Part shown: positions 34,415 through 41,698 of the stretch, piece after piece
How the letters are laid out: each line of letters begins with the position of its first letter
How positions within the stretch are numbered: the stretch's first letter is position 1
Notes under the pieces: generated by a model
Told to the model about the DNA's origin: nothing
Databases searched by the model: none
The model's input: the letters and a program-made list of their open reading frames with translations, nothing else
From: Regnicoccus frigidus
Lineage (GTDB): Bacteria; Cyanobacteriota; Cyanobacteriia; PCC-6307; Cyanobiaceae
Direction: 5' to 3'
DNA length: 64,000 nucleotides
Assembly: GCA_025194985.1 (NCBI GenBank)
Contig: JAOANE010000031.1
Location: 155,106-219,105 of the forward strand
Program-made: the position numbers and the translations under genes

Positions 34415-34522
34415 ACAGCGTCTGGACACCGGGCCTCAAGCTCAGCTGGCATCTGGTTTCAGGGGCGATTCACTCCTCCTGTACCTTCATCCAGCCCATC
34501 CTCAGAGCCCTCGTTTTCCGTT

Positions 34523-34858
34523 ATGAAAAAGGTTGAAGCGATCATCCGGCCCGCCAAGATTGACGATGTCAAGACCGCCTTGGTCGAAGCCGGGATCATT
34601 GGCATGACCATCACCGATGTGCGTGGCTTCGGTCGGCAGAAGGGTCAGGTGGAGACCTACCGAGGAACCGAATTCACCGTTGAATTCATCACCAAAGTGA
34701 AGGTCGAGGTGGTCGTCGATGACGAGAAGGTGGATGCCGTCATCTCCGCCATCAGCGCATCGCGCACCGGAGAAATCGGCGACGGCAAGATCTTTGTGCT
34801 GCCTGTCGAAAGCGTGGTGCGCATCCGCACCTCGGAATCGGGCCCCTCTGCCATCTGA
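34523..34858 (+). CDS. glnB: P-II nitrogen/carbon signalling protein (variant T-loop)
   Basis: A 111-aa P-II protein, starting MKKVEAIIRPAKIDDVKTAL. The T-loop GRQKGQVETYRGTEFTVEF and the ATP-site segment RTGEIGDGKIFVLPVE are present. Two signalling positions differ from the classical cyanobacterial P-II: residue 49, the phosphorylated Ser in Synechococcus elongatus, is Thr, and residue 51, the uridylylated Tyr in proteobacteria, is Phe. It still has the residues for ATP and 2-oxoglutarate binding. It may be a second P-II paralogue; linkage to an amino-acid transporter is suggestive. Confidence 0.92.
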   Translation: MKKVEAIIRPAKIDDVKTALVEAGIIGMTITDVRGFGRQKGQVETYRGTEFTVEFITKVKVEVVVDDEKVDAVISAISASRTGEIGDGKIFVLPVESVVRIRTSESGPSAI

Positions 34859-34865
34859 TTCGCAC

Positions 34866-34892
34866 GGCCGTCGGGGTTCTGCTCCGACGGCC
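34866..34892 (+). terminator. hairpin after the P-II gene
   Basis: GGCCGTCGG (34866-34874) pairs exactly with CCGACGGCC (34884-34892) around a 9-nt loop, 8 bp after the stop codon. No T-run follows, so it is a terminator-like or transcript-end hairpin rather than a canonical terminator. The rest of the gap to 35047 holds no supported gene. Confidence 0.5.
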
Positions 34893-35047
34893 CCAGACGT
34901 CAAGCAGTTGGCCGCAGCGATCGACTGCACAGCCACAGGATGAAGTGGTACGGCCGTTCCCTTCTCTGTGGCCAACACCTCCAAGCCGATCAATACCTCT
35001 TTCTTCGGTGCTGCTCTGGCCTGGGATTCAGCCAGGCCTAGCCCATT

Positions 35048-35449
35048 TCAGCCCGGCAGCATCACCCGGTTGATCACGTGCACGATGCCGTTGTCACAGA
35101 CAATGTCGGCGGAGAGCACTGAGGTGTTCTTGACTTCAAAGGGCTCGGCGCAACGGATCGGGATCATGGCCCCCTCCAGGCTCTCCCAGCTGGGCTGATC
35201 CACCAGATCGCTGCGGCTGTAGGCGCCGGAGATCACATGGAATTTGAGGATGCGAGCCAGCTGGGGTGGGTTCTGCACCAGGGTCTGCACGGTGCCGGGA
35301 GGCAGGGCGGCGAAGGCGTCGTCCACCGGAGCAAACACCGTGAACGGTCCAGGACTCTCGAGGGCACCGGTGAGACCGGCCACTTCCACGGCTGTGAGCA
35401 AGGTGGAGAAGAGGCCGGCGCCCTTGGCGGTTTCGATGATGTTGGCCAT
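35048..35449 (-). CDS. cupS: CupS-like fasciclin-domain protein of the CO2-uptake NDH-1 complex
   Basis: A 133-aa fasciclin (FAS1) protein, starting MANIIETAKGAGLFSTLLTA. The two conserved FAS1 boxes are FTVFAPVDDAFAALPPGTV and ILKFHVISGAYSRSDL, and IVCDNGIVHVINRVMLP ends the domain. There is no signal peptide. In Synechocystis the ndhF3-ndhD3-cupA-cupS operon ends with such a gene, and the product associates with the CO2-uptake NDH-1 complex. Here it lies 11 bp after cupA, which supports that name. Confidence 0.85.
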   Translation of the reverse strand: MANIIETAKGAGLFSTLLTAVEVAGLTGALESPGPFTVFAPVDDAFAALPPGTVQTLVQNPPQLARILKFHVISGAYSRSDLVDQPSWESLEGAMIPIRCAEPFEVKNTSVLSADIVCDNGIVHVINRVMLPG

Positions 35450-35460
35450 GGGGACAATCT

Positions 35461-36753
35461 CTAGCGGTAATGTTCGGTTTGCACATCCCTGAGGCGCGCT
35501 TCGGGACGGATGAAGCGGTCCATCTGGGATTCGAAGAAGGCACGATTCGCCTTGAGGTGCTCAGGATCGGGATCGTCGAGCGGGAACAGCAAGGCGGCCC
35601 GCAGGGCCTGGATCACCGCCGAGGTTACGTTGTACATGGAGCGCTGGAAGGTGATACCCAGCTGCACCAGGATGTCGTCCTCGCCGCGCTTGTGCTGTAG
35701 GTAAAGCTCGGTGAGGTAGGGCGGCAGAAAATGCAGCATGTCCTGCATCAGCAAGGTGGGCGGTATCCCCGCTGAGCCCACAGGAAACACATCGGCATAG
35801 AGGATGCCGTAGTGAAATTCGGACTGCTCGGAGGGCACCTGGCCAGCCTGGGCGTTGTAGCTCTTGGTGCCGCGGAATGGTGCCGTGCGGTAGAACACCG
35901 CCTCCACATAGGGGAGTGCCGCCTCGTAGAGCCAGGTGAAGCCTTCTGATTTGGGAATGATCTCGAAGCACTCGCCACGGATGAACACTTGGTGGTAGAT
36001 CGGCCGGCCAGCCACCGCGAAGATGCCGTTCACCAGGAAGTCCATCGCGGCGGGAACACCCGAAAAACCGCCCTCGTCGTAGATGTCGCTCATCTCGAAG
36101 AAGACCGGCGCCATCACCTCCCAGAACAGGCCCAGGTTCGCCACATAGGACAGCTTCTTGACCTGCTCCAGCAGCATCTCCGGAAACAGTTTGTAGAGGC
36201 CAAGCATCAGGGGGTTGCCCTTGAAGTAGGCCTTGATCGCCTTGTCGGCGTTCTGCCTGTACACCTCACTGTCGAGATAGTCGTTGAAGCGGCCGCCCAT
36301 GCCCTGGTGCCAAAGCATGGCATCCATGCAGGCCTCGGCGAACTCCATGTTGATCCGGTCATGCCAGAGGTGATGGAGCAGCTTCGGCAGCTTGCCGATT
36401 TCGCCTTTCTCCATGAACTCCAGCAGCTCAGGGTGGGCCCCGGCCTCACCGCGCCAGATGCGCAGCTCGGCCTGATCCCCCTGATAGGAATTGGGGCGAT
36501 CGAGATACTCCTGGCTGGGGAAGTATTTGAAGGCCGGCAGGGGGTTGAGGAACACCTGCTCAGCGATGTAGAGCAGATCGCGCCAGTAAAAATCCATCGG
36601 CACGGCGTAGGCCTTGTAGATGCCGATGATCTGCATCAGGTTCTCGGGGGTGTCCGGCAACATCGAGCCGCCGGCCTCAAGGCGTTCCACCACCTCGGCG
36701 AAGGGATGGGTGGAGGGGGGCAGGGCCTTGGCAGAGCTGGTGAGGACCGTCAT
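35461..36753 (-). CDS. cupA: CO2 hydration protein of NDH-1 (CupA/ChpY type)
   Basis: A 430-aa soluble protein of the CupA/CupB family, with STHPFAEVVERLEAGGSMLP, MDFYWRDLLYIAEQVFLNP and ILYADVFPVGSAGIPPTLL. It attaches to a specialised NDH-1 complex and hydrates CO2 to HCO3- using redox energy at the thylakoid. The position between ndhD and a fasciclin gene points to the inducible CupA form; the CupB form normally lacks that partner. It starts 1 bp after the ndhD stop. Confidence 0.9.
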   Translation of the reverse strand: MTVLTSSAKALPPSTHPFAEVVERLEAGGSMLPDTPENLMQIIGIYKAYAVPMDFYWRDLLYIAEQVFLNPLPAFKYFPSQEYLDRPNSYQGDQAELRIWRGEAGAHPELLEFMEKGEIGKLPKLLHHLWHDRINMEFAEACMDAMLWHQGMGGRFNDYLDSEVYRQNADKAIKAYFKGNPLMLGLYKLFPEMLLEQVKKLSYVANLGLFWEVMAPVFFEMSDIYDEGGFSGVPAAMDFLVNGIFAVAGRPIYHQVFIRGECFEIIPKSEGFTWLYEAALPYVEAVFYRTAPFRGTKSYNAQAGQVPSEQSEFHYGILYADVFPVGSAGIPPTLLMQDMLHFLPPYLTELYLQHKRGEDDILVQLGITFQRSMYNVTSAVIQALRAALLFPLDDPDPEHLKANRAFFESQMDRFIRPEARLRDVQTEHYR

Positions 36754-36754
36754 G

Positions 36755-38264
36755 TCAGGAAAGCTCCAGGAGGGCGGCGGCTTGGGGAACGGCGGCGGAC
36801 GGCAGGGCAGCCACCAACACCGATGGGGATGGATGGGTCAGGGCCAGCGAGGCCGTGGCGCCCTCGCTCCAGCCCAGCAGGAGGTTCGGCCAGAGGCCGG
36901 CAACGATCACCAGCATCGACAGGCTCAGGGCCGGTACCCGCTCCTGCCAGCTGGTTCGGCTGTAATCCGCCAAGGCGTTGTCGAGCCGACCGAAGCCCAC
37001 CCGATTGAACAGCCGCACGGCATAAACCGCAGTGAGACCGGAAGCCAGCAGGCAGCCGAGGGTGGGGATCGGGTAGAGGGTGAAGCTGCCCTGGTAGATC
37101 ACCATTTCAGCCACAAAACCGGCCTGGCCAGGCACCCCGGCTGAAGCCATCAGGGCCAACAGGAACAGGCCGCTGGTGAAAGGCAGCCCCCGGCAAGGGT
37201 TGAGCAGTCCGGAGAGGCCCGCGATTTCGGTGGTGCCGGTGCGGGTCTCGATCATGCCCACCAGACAGAACAGCAGCGAGGTGATCAGGCCGTGGGCCAG
37301 GATCTGGGCCATGGCCCCCTGCAGGCTGAGTGGTGAGGCGGCGGAGATGGCCAGCATCAGCAGGCCCATATGGCCCAGGGAGCTGTAGGCCACCAGGCGG
37401 CGCATGTCGGTCTGGGCAATGGCATTGAGGGCGCCGTACAGCGCCGACACCATGCCCAGCACGGCGATGGCCGGGGCCCAGGCGGCCCAGGTGTCGCCCA
37501 TCATCCCGACGGCAAAACGCAGCAGGCCATAGGCCCCGAGCTTGGAGACCACCCCGCTGAGCTGCATCGCCACCGGTGTGGAGGCCTGGCTGTAGGCCAG
37601 CGGCTGCCAGCCGTGCAGGGGCAGAACCGGCATCTTCAGGCCGAAGGCCAGCAGCAGCAGGCCCATGATCCAGCGCTGGGAGCCCGGCGGCAGGCTCACC
37701 TGGGCCAGATCGTCGTAGGCAAAGCTGAAGCCGTTGGTGTTAAGCAGGCCCAGGGCGAGCACACCCGCGAGCAGGGCTACACCGGAAACGGCCCCATACA
37801 TCAGATAACGGATCGCGGCTGTGGCGCGGCGCTCCCCTCCCCAGATCGCCAGCAACAAGGTGGTGGGGATCAAGGTGATCTCGAAGGCCAGCACGAACAG
37901 CAGGGCGTTGCGGGCCAGAAAGGCACCGGTGAGGCCGAAATCGGCGGCCAGAAGCAGTCCATACAAGAGGCGACCGCGGGGTTCTTCAGGGGAGCTTTCC
38001 GCCACCGACAGCAGGGTGATCAGGGCGGTGAGACCCACCAGCGGCAAGCTGAGGCCATCAAGGCCGAGATGGAACTCCAGACCAAGCTGGGGCAACCAGG
38101 CGCGTCGTAACTCCTCAACCGGATGGAGGCCAAGCCAAAGCGTGATCAGTAGCTGGGCGCCACAGACCAGGGCGGAAGCGCGCCGGGCCCAGGGGCTCGA
38201 AGACGGGCAGGAGCGGGAAGGCCAACAGGGCGGCCAGGGGGAGCAGGAGCAGCAGAGTCAACAT
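36755..38264 (-). pseudogene. ndhD3: NDH-1 subunit NdhD of the CO2-uptake complex, apparently frameshifted
   Basis: The main frame (36755-38095) encodes most of an NdhD/Nqo13-type antiporter-like subunit: LPLHGWQPLAYSQASTPVAM and MRRLVAYSSLGHMGLLML are diagnostic. The normal N-terminus is found in another phase. An ATG at 38264 gives MLTLLLLLPLAALLAF, then EPLGPARFR, after which the reading must shift near 38174. In the second phase ALVCGAQLLITLWLGLHPV then joins to the main frame. A 2-bp deletion at CGCCCTGG (expected CGCGCCCTGG) explains it. It may be a real mutation or a sequencing error; the alternative is a TTG start at 38095 lacking the first helix. Confidence 0.75.
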
Positions 38265-38277
38265 GGTGATGTCCCCT

Positions 38278-40185
38278 TCAGAAGGTGGGCAGGCTGACGG
38301 TCTGACGGGTGAGGAGCCAGAGGCCCATCAACACCACGCCGAACAAAACCGTGAGCGCGTAGGTCTGAACCCGGCCGGAGGTGCTGAAGCTGAGGCGACG
38401 TGCGCCTGCCAGCGAGAGCAGGCCGCTGCGGGTGCTGAAGCCATCCACAACCCAGCGCTCGAACCAGTTGCTGGCGGCCGCCAGCAACACCACCAGGCCC
38501 ACCACCGTGCGCCGGTAGAAGGTTTCGGTGTGCAGATCCGAGGCCAGCCATTCCTGGAGGCCTGAGAGGGAAGCGGGCAGCACGGGCTGGCCGATCGTTT
38601 CGGCGCGGGTATGGGCGGAAGCCGCGGTGGAGGGCACGAGGTAGAGAAGCCCGGCCACACCGATACCCGCCAGGGTGGAGGCGCACAGGGGAAAGGCCAT
38701 CGGATTCCAACCGCTGGCCACTCCTGCTTTGGCCATCAGGATTGGCAGGTGCAGCACCAGGCCCGCACACACAAAGGTGGGCAACACCATCAACCAGAGA
38801 ACTTCCGGCGAGCGCTGGGTGAATACAGACGGCCGCCCGCCCCAGATCAGGCCGAAGATCCGCACCAGGGCGGCGCTGATCAAACCATTGGTGATCAGCA
38901 CAATGCCGATCAGCAAACCCGGTGCCTGACTGCCACCAAGTGATCCCACCAGGGTGGCCAGGGCACCAAAGCCACCCAACGGCGGCAGGGCCACCAGACC
39001 GGCGGCACCGGTGAGGAAGGCCAGGCCCATCAGCGGCCGCCTGCTCCAGAGGCCGCCCAGCTGGGTGAGGTCTTGGGTGACGTTGCTGACAGTCACGGTG
39101 CCCACAGCCAGCAGGATCAAGGCCATCGGCAGCGGATAGATCAGCAGCATGCGCCAGGCGGAGTCGGAAGCTCCGCTGCCGACGGCGAGGAAGAGAAGGC
39201 CGAGCCAGCTGCTCACCAGAAAGGAGATGGCCCGCTTGATGTCGATCTGGGCCAGCGCGATCAGGGCGCCCACCAGAGCGGTGGTGCCTCCCACGATCAC
39301 CAGCACCCCCATCACGATCGGGCTCACCGCCAGCAGCGGTTCGATCCGCAGCAGCAGCCAGGCACCCCCCACCACCACCACGGAATTACGCAGAACAGAG
39401 GAGGGAATCGGCCCTTCCATCGCCTCATCGAGCCAGAGGTGAAGGGGGATCTGGGCGCACTTGCCCATCGGGCCGGCAATGATCGCCAGCAAGATCAAGG
39501 TGAGTGCCGGTGTGGGCGTGGCAGTGGCAGCCCAGGCGTTGAGGGTATTGATGTTCCAGCTGCCAGCCAATGGCAGCAGGGCGATCAATCCAGCCAGCAT
39601 GATCAGGTCGCCCACCCGCTTGGTTAGGAAGGCATCGCGTGCCCCTTTCACCACCAGCGACTGGTTGAACCAAGTGCCCACGATCAGATAGGTGCCGAGG
39701 GTGAGAAGTTCCAGCACCACATAGGCGAAGAAGAGCGAATCGGTGAGCACCAAGGCACACAGACCAGCCTCAAACACACTCAAACAGCCGAAGAATCGGG
39801 GCCAGCCCCAGTCCATCTCCAGATAGCCGATGGAATAGATCTGGGCCAACACATGCACGCCACAGATGATCGTCATGGCGATCAGCGCGGGGCTGTTGAT
39901 CGTGCCGTCGAAACCAATCGTCAGCCCGGCGGTGGAGAGCCAGGTCCAGCTGGTGGTCAGGGGGGTGCCGTCGAAGGCAATCCAGGCCAGCAGGCTGTGC
40001 AGGAAGGCCACCAGGTTGAACGCCAGGTTGAAATACCCGGAGGGCCTTGGACCCGAGCGCCAGATCAGTCCTGGCGCCCAGAACAACGAGAACGTGGCCC
40101 CCAGGATCGGGTAAAGCGGAATCCACCAGGCCGTTTGCACGAAGCTGGCGGACAGGGAAGCCGTTTGAGCGGCAACGACGATCAT
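38278..40185 (-). CDS. ndhF3: NDH-1 subunit NdhF of the CO2-uptake complex
   Basis: A 635-aa NdhF/Nqo12-like subunit with some 16 membrane helices. Diagnostic motifs are GYLEMDWGWPRFFGCLS, the KCAQIPLHLWLDEAMEGPIP proton-channel segment and IKRAISFLVSSWLGLLFLA. The variant NdhF/NdhD pair with CupA defines the CO2-uptake form of the photosynthetic NDH-1 complex. The ATG at 40185 begins MIVVAAQTASLSASFVQ. Its stop is 13 bp from the ATG of ndhD, so the operon reads ndhF-ndhD-cupA-cupS. Confidence 0.93.
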   Translation of the reverse strand: MIVVAAQTASLSASFVQTAWWIPLYPILGATFSLFWAPGLIWRSGPRPSGYFNLAFNLVAFLHSLLAWIAFDGTPLTTSWTWLSTAGLTIGFDGTINSPALIAMTIICGVHVLAQIYSIGYLEMDWGWPRFFGCLSVFEAGLCALVLTDSLFFAYVVLELLTLGTYLIVGTWFNQSLVVKGARDAFLTKRVGDLIMLAGLIALLPLAGSWNINTLNAWAATATPTPALTLILLAIIAGPMGKCAQIPLHLWLDEAMEGPIPSSVLRNSVVVVGGAWLLLRIEPLLAVSPIVMGVLVIVGGTTALVGALIALAQIDIKRAISFLVSSWLGLLFLAVGSGASDSAWRMLLIYPLPMALILLAVGTVTVSNVTQDLTQLGGLWSRRPLMGLAFLTGAAGLVALPPLGGFGALATLVGSLGGSQAPGLLIGIVLITNGLISAALVRIFGLIWGGRPSVFTQRSPEVLWLMVLPTFVCAGLVLHLPILMAKAGVASGWNPMAFPLCASTLAGIGVAGLLYLVPSTAASAHTRAETIGQPVLPASLSGLQEWLASDLHTETFYRRTVVGLVVLLAAASNWFERWVVDGFSTRSGLLSLAGARRLSFSTSGRVQTYALTVLFGVVLMGLWLLTRQTVSLPTF

Positions 40186-40314
40186 CGGGGTGAAGAACGG
40201 GGGGAGAGTCGTGAGATTCGGGGAAACAATCGCCGAGGCTCAGGCGGGCATGATCTGCAGGGAGATCCAGGTGGACCTGGGGGAAATCACCGAAGCTGCA
40301 ATGGTTGGCAAACG

Positions 40315-40327
40315 TTAAGTGCCGTAA
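40315..40327. promoter_or_regulatory. candidate LysR-type (CmpR/NdhR class) site upstream of ndhF
   Basis: TTA-N7-TAA (40315-40327), a motif described for CmpR/RbcR-class LysR regulators of carbon-uptake genes, lies about 130 bp upstream of the ndhF start. A short palindrome, CAGTT-AACG-AACTG (40370-40383), is nearby. The 220-bp gap 40186-40405 holds no gene. Motif length is short, so chance is likely enough to keep this low. Confidence 0.3.
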
Positions 40328-40405
40328 TGCTGAAGCTGGGGGCTGCGTGAAGTTGCGTTGCCTATGACTCAGTTAACGAACTGTGATCGTCGGGGGCTTG
40401 CCACC

Positions 40406-41689
40406 TCAGGCTTTCAACCGCAACCAGAGGACCGCCGCTGCCAGCTGCAGCGCAACCGTGGGCAGGCTGGTGCGCAGCCAGCCGCGAAAACTGATCGCCA
40501 CCCCTTCATGGCGGGCGATGCCGGCGGCCACCAGGTTGGCCGAGGCTCCGATCAAGGTGGCATTGCCGCCGAGGGTCCCTCCCAGCATCAGGGCTGCAAA
40601 CAGAGGGATTGGCGGTGCGGCGAACCCCTGCTGCTCGCATGTTTCCAGCAGCAGGGGCGTCAGGGCCGCCAGCAGGGGGATGTTGGGGACCACCGCCGAG
40701 AGCAGGGCCGTGGCAACGAGAAGCAACAGGCTGGAGAGGAACAGATCCTTGCCCACCAGATCGGCCAGACCCAGGGCCACGGTGGCCAACACACCGGTGC
40801 GCTCCAGGGATCCGATCAACACGAACACCGCCATGAAGTAGATCAGCGTCGACCAGTCAAGGTCTGCCAACAGGCGCTCCACCGGCAGCAGCCGGCCGAC
40901 GCGCACGATCGTGAGGCTGACCGACGCCCCCAACAGCGCCACCACATCGGGGGTGAGGGGCACCGGCAGCAGGTCGCCGCCGATGAACAGGCCCAGCATC
41001 GCGGCCAGCAGCATCAGCAGCAGCACCAGGGTGGGGCGATGGTGCAACTGCGGCGGAGGTGCTGTGTGGGGGGAAAAGCGGGCCCGCCAGATGTCGCGAT
41101 ACAACCAAGGAAGAGTCGGCAGGATTGCTGCCAGAACCAGCAGCCCCCCTCCCGCAATCTCCACCAGGTAACGGCCGAAGCCAACCTCGATGCCGTTGGC
41201 GACGATGAACGTAGCCGGATCACCGATCACAGTCAGCAATCCGCTGCTGTTGGCCGTGAGCACCAGCAGGATCAGCAAAGGCCTGGGGTCGAGCGCCAGC
41301 TCCCTGGCGAGCGGCGGCAGCAGGGGACCGAGCAGCAGCACCGTGGTGGCGTTGGGTAACCAGGCTCCGATCAAGGTGGCGAGGCCAACCAAGGCGAGCA
41401 GCAGGCGACGTCCTTCCCCGCGCGCCAGCACCAGCAGGCGATGGGCCAGCACGGCGAAGACACCCGTGCTCTCCAGAGCCCGCACCACCACCATCATTCC
41501 GAACAGCAGCGTCAAGGTGCCCTGGGCCGCTCCAACGCTGTCCACCGCCTGGCCCATGGTCACCACCCCCGTGACCACAACCACGGCGGCACCGAGCAGG
41601 GCCGCCTCGGTGAGATGGGTCAGGCCAAAAGCGGTGACCAGCAGCACAACGGCGAAGGCGACGCTGGCCAGCAGGGCTTGGCTTGTCAC
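40406..41689 (-). CDS. ion-transporter superfamily permease (ArsB/NhaD-like)
   Basis: A 427-aa membrane protein with about 11-12 helices. The repeated membrane-dipping motifs typical of the IT superfamily are present: LIGAWLPNATTVLLLGPLLP with LTANSSGLLTVIGDPATFI in the first half, and LGGTLGGNATLIGASANLVA in the second. Members exchange Na+/H+, arsenite or dicarboxylates. Here the neighbours are a P-type ATPase and the Na+-dependent BicA, so a Na+/H+ antiport role is attractive but not shown. It is last in its operon, 9 bp after the ATPase. Confidence 0.8.
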   Translation of the reverse strand: MTSQALLASVAFAVVLLVTAFGLTHLTEAALLGAAVVVVTGVVTMGQAVDSVGAAQGTLTLLFGMMVVVRALESTGVFAVLAHRLLVLARGEGRRLLLALVGLATLIGAWLPNATTVLLLGPLLPPLARELALDPRPLLILLVLTANSSGLLTVIGDPATFIVANGIEVGFGRYLVEIAGGGLLVLAAILPTLPWLYRDIWRARFSPHTAPPPQLHHRPTLVLLLMLLAAMLGLFIGGDLLPVPLTPDVVALLGASVSLTIVRVGRLLPVERLLADLDWSTLIYFMAVFVLIGSLERTGVLATVALGLADLVGKDLFLSSLLLLVATALLSAVVPNIPLLAALTPLLLETCEQQGFAAPPIPLFAALMLGGTLGGNATLIGASANLVAAGIARHEGVAISFRGWLRTSLPTVALQLAAAVLWLRLKA

Positions 41690-41698
41690 ACAGGACCC

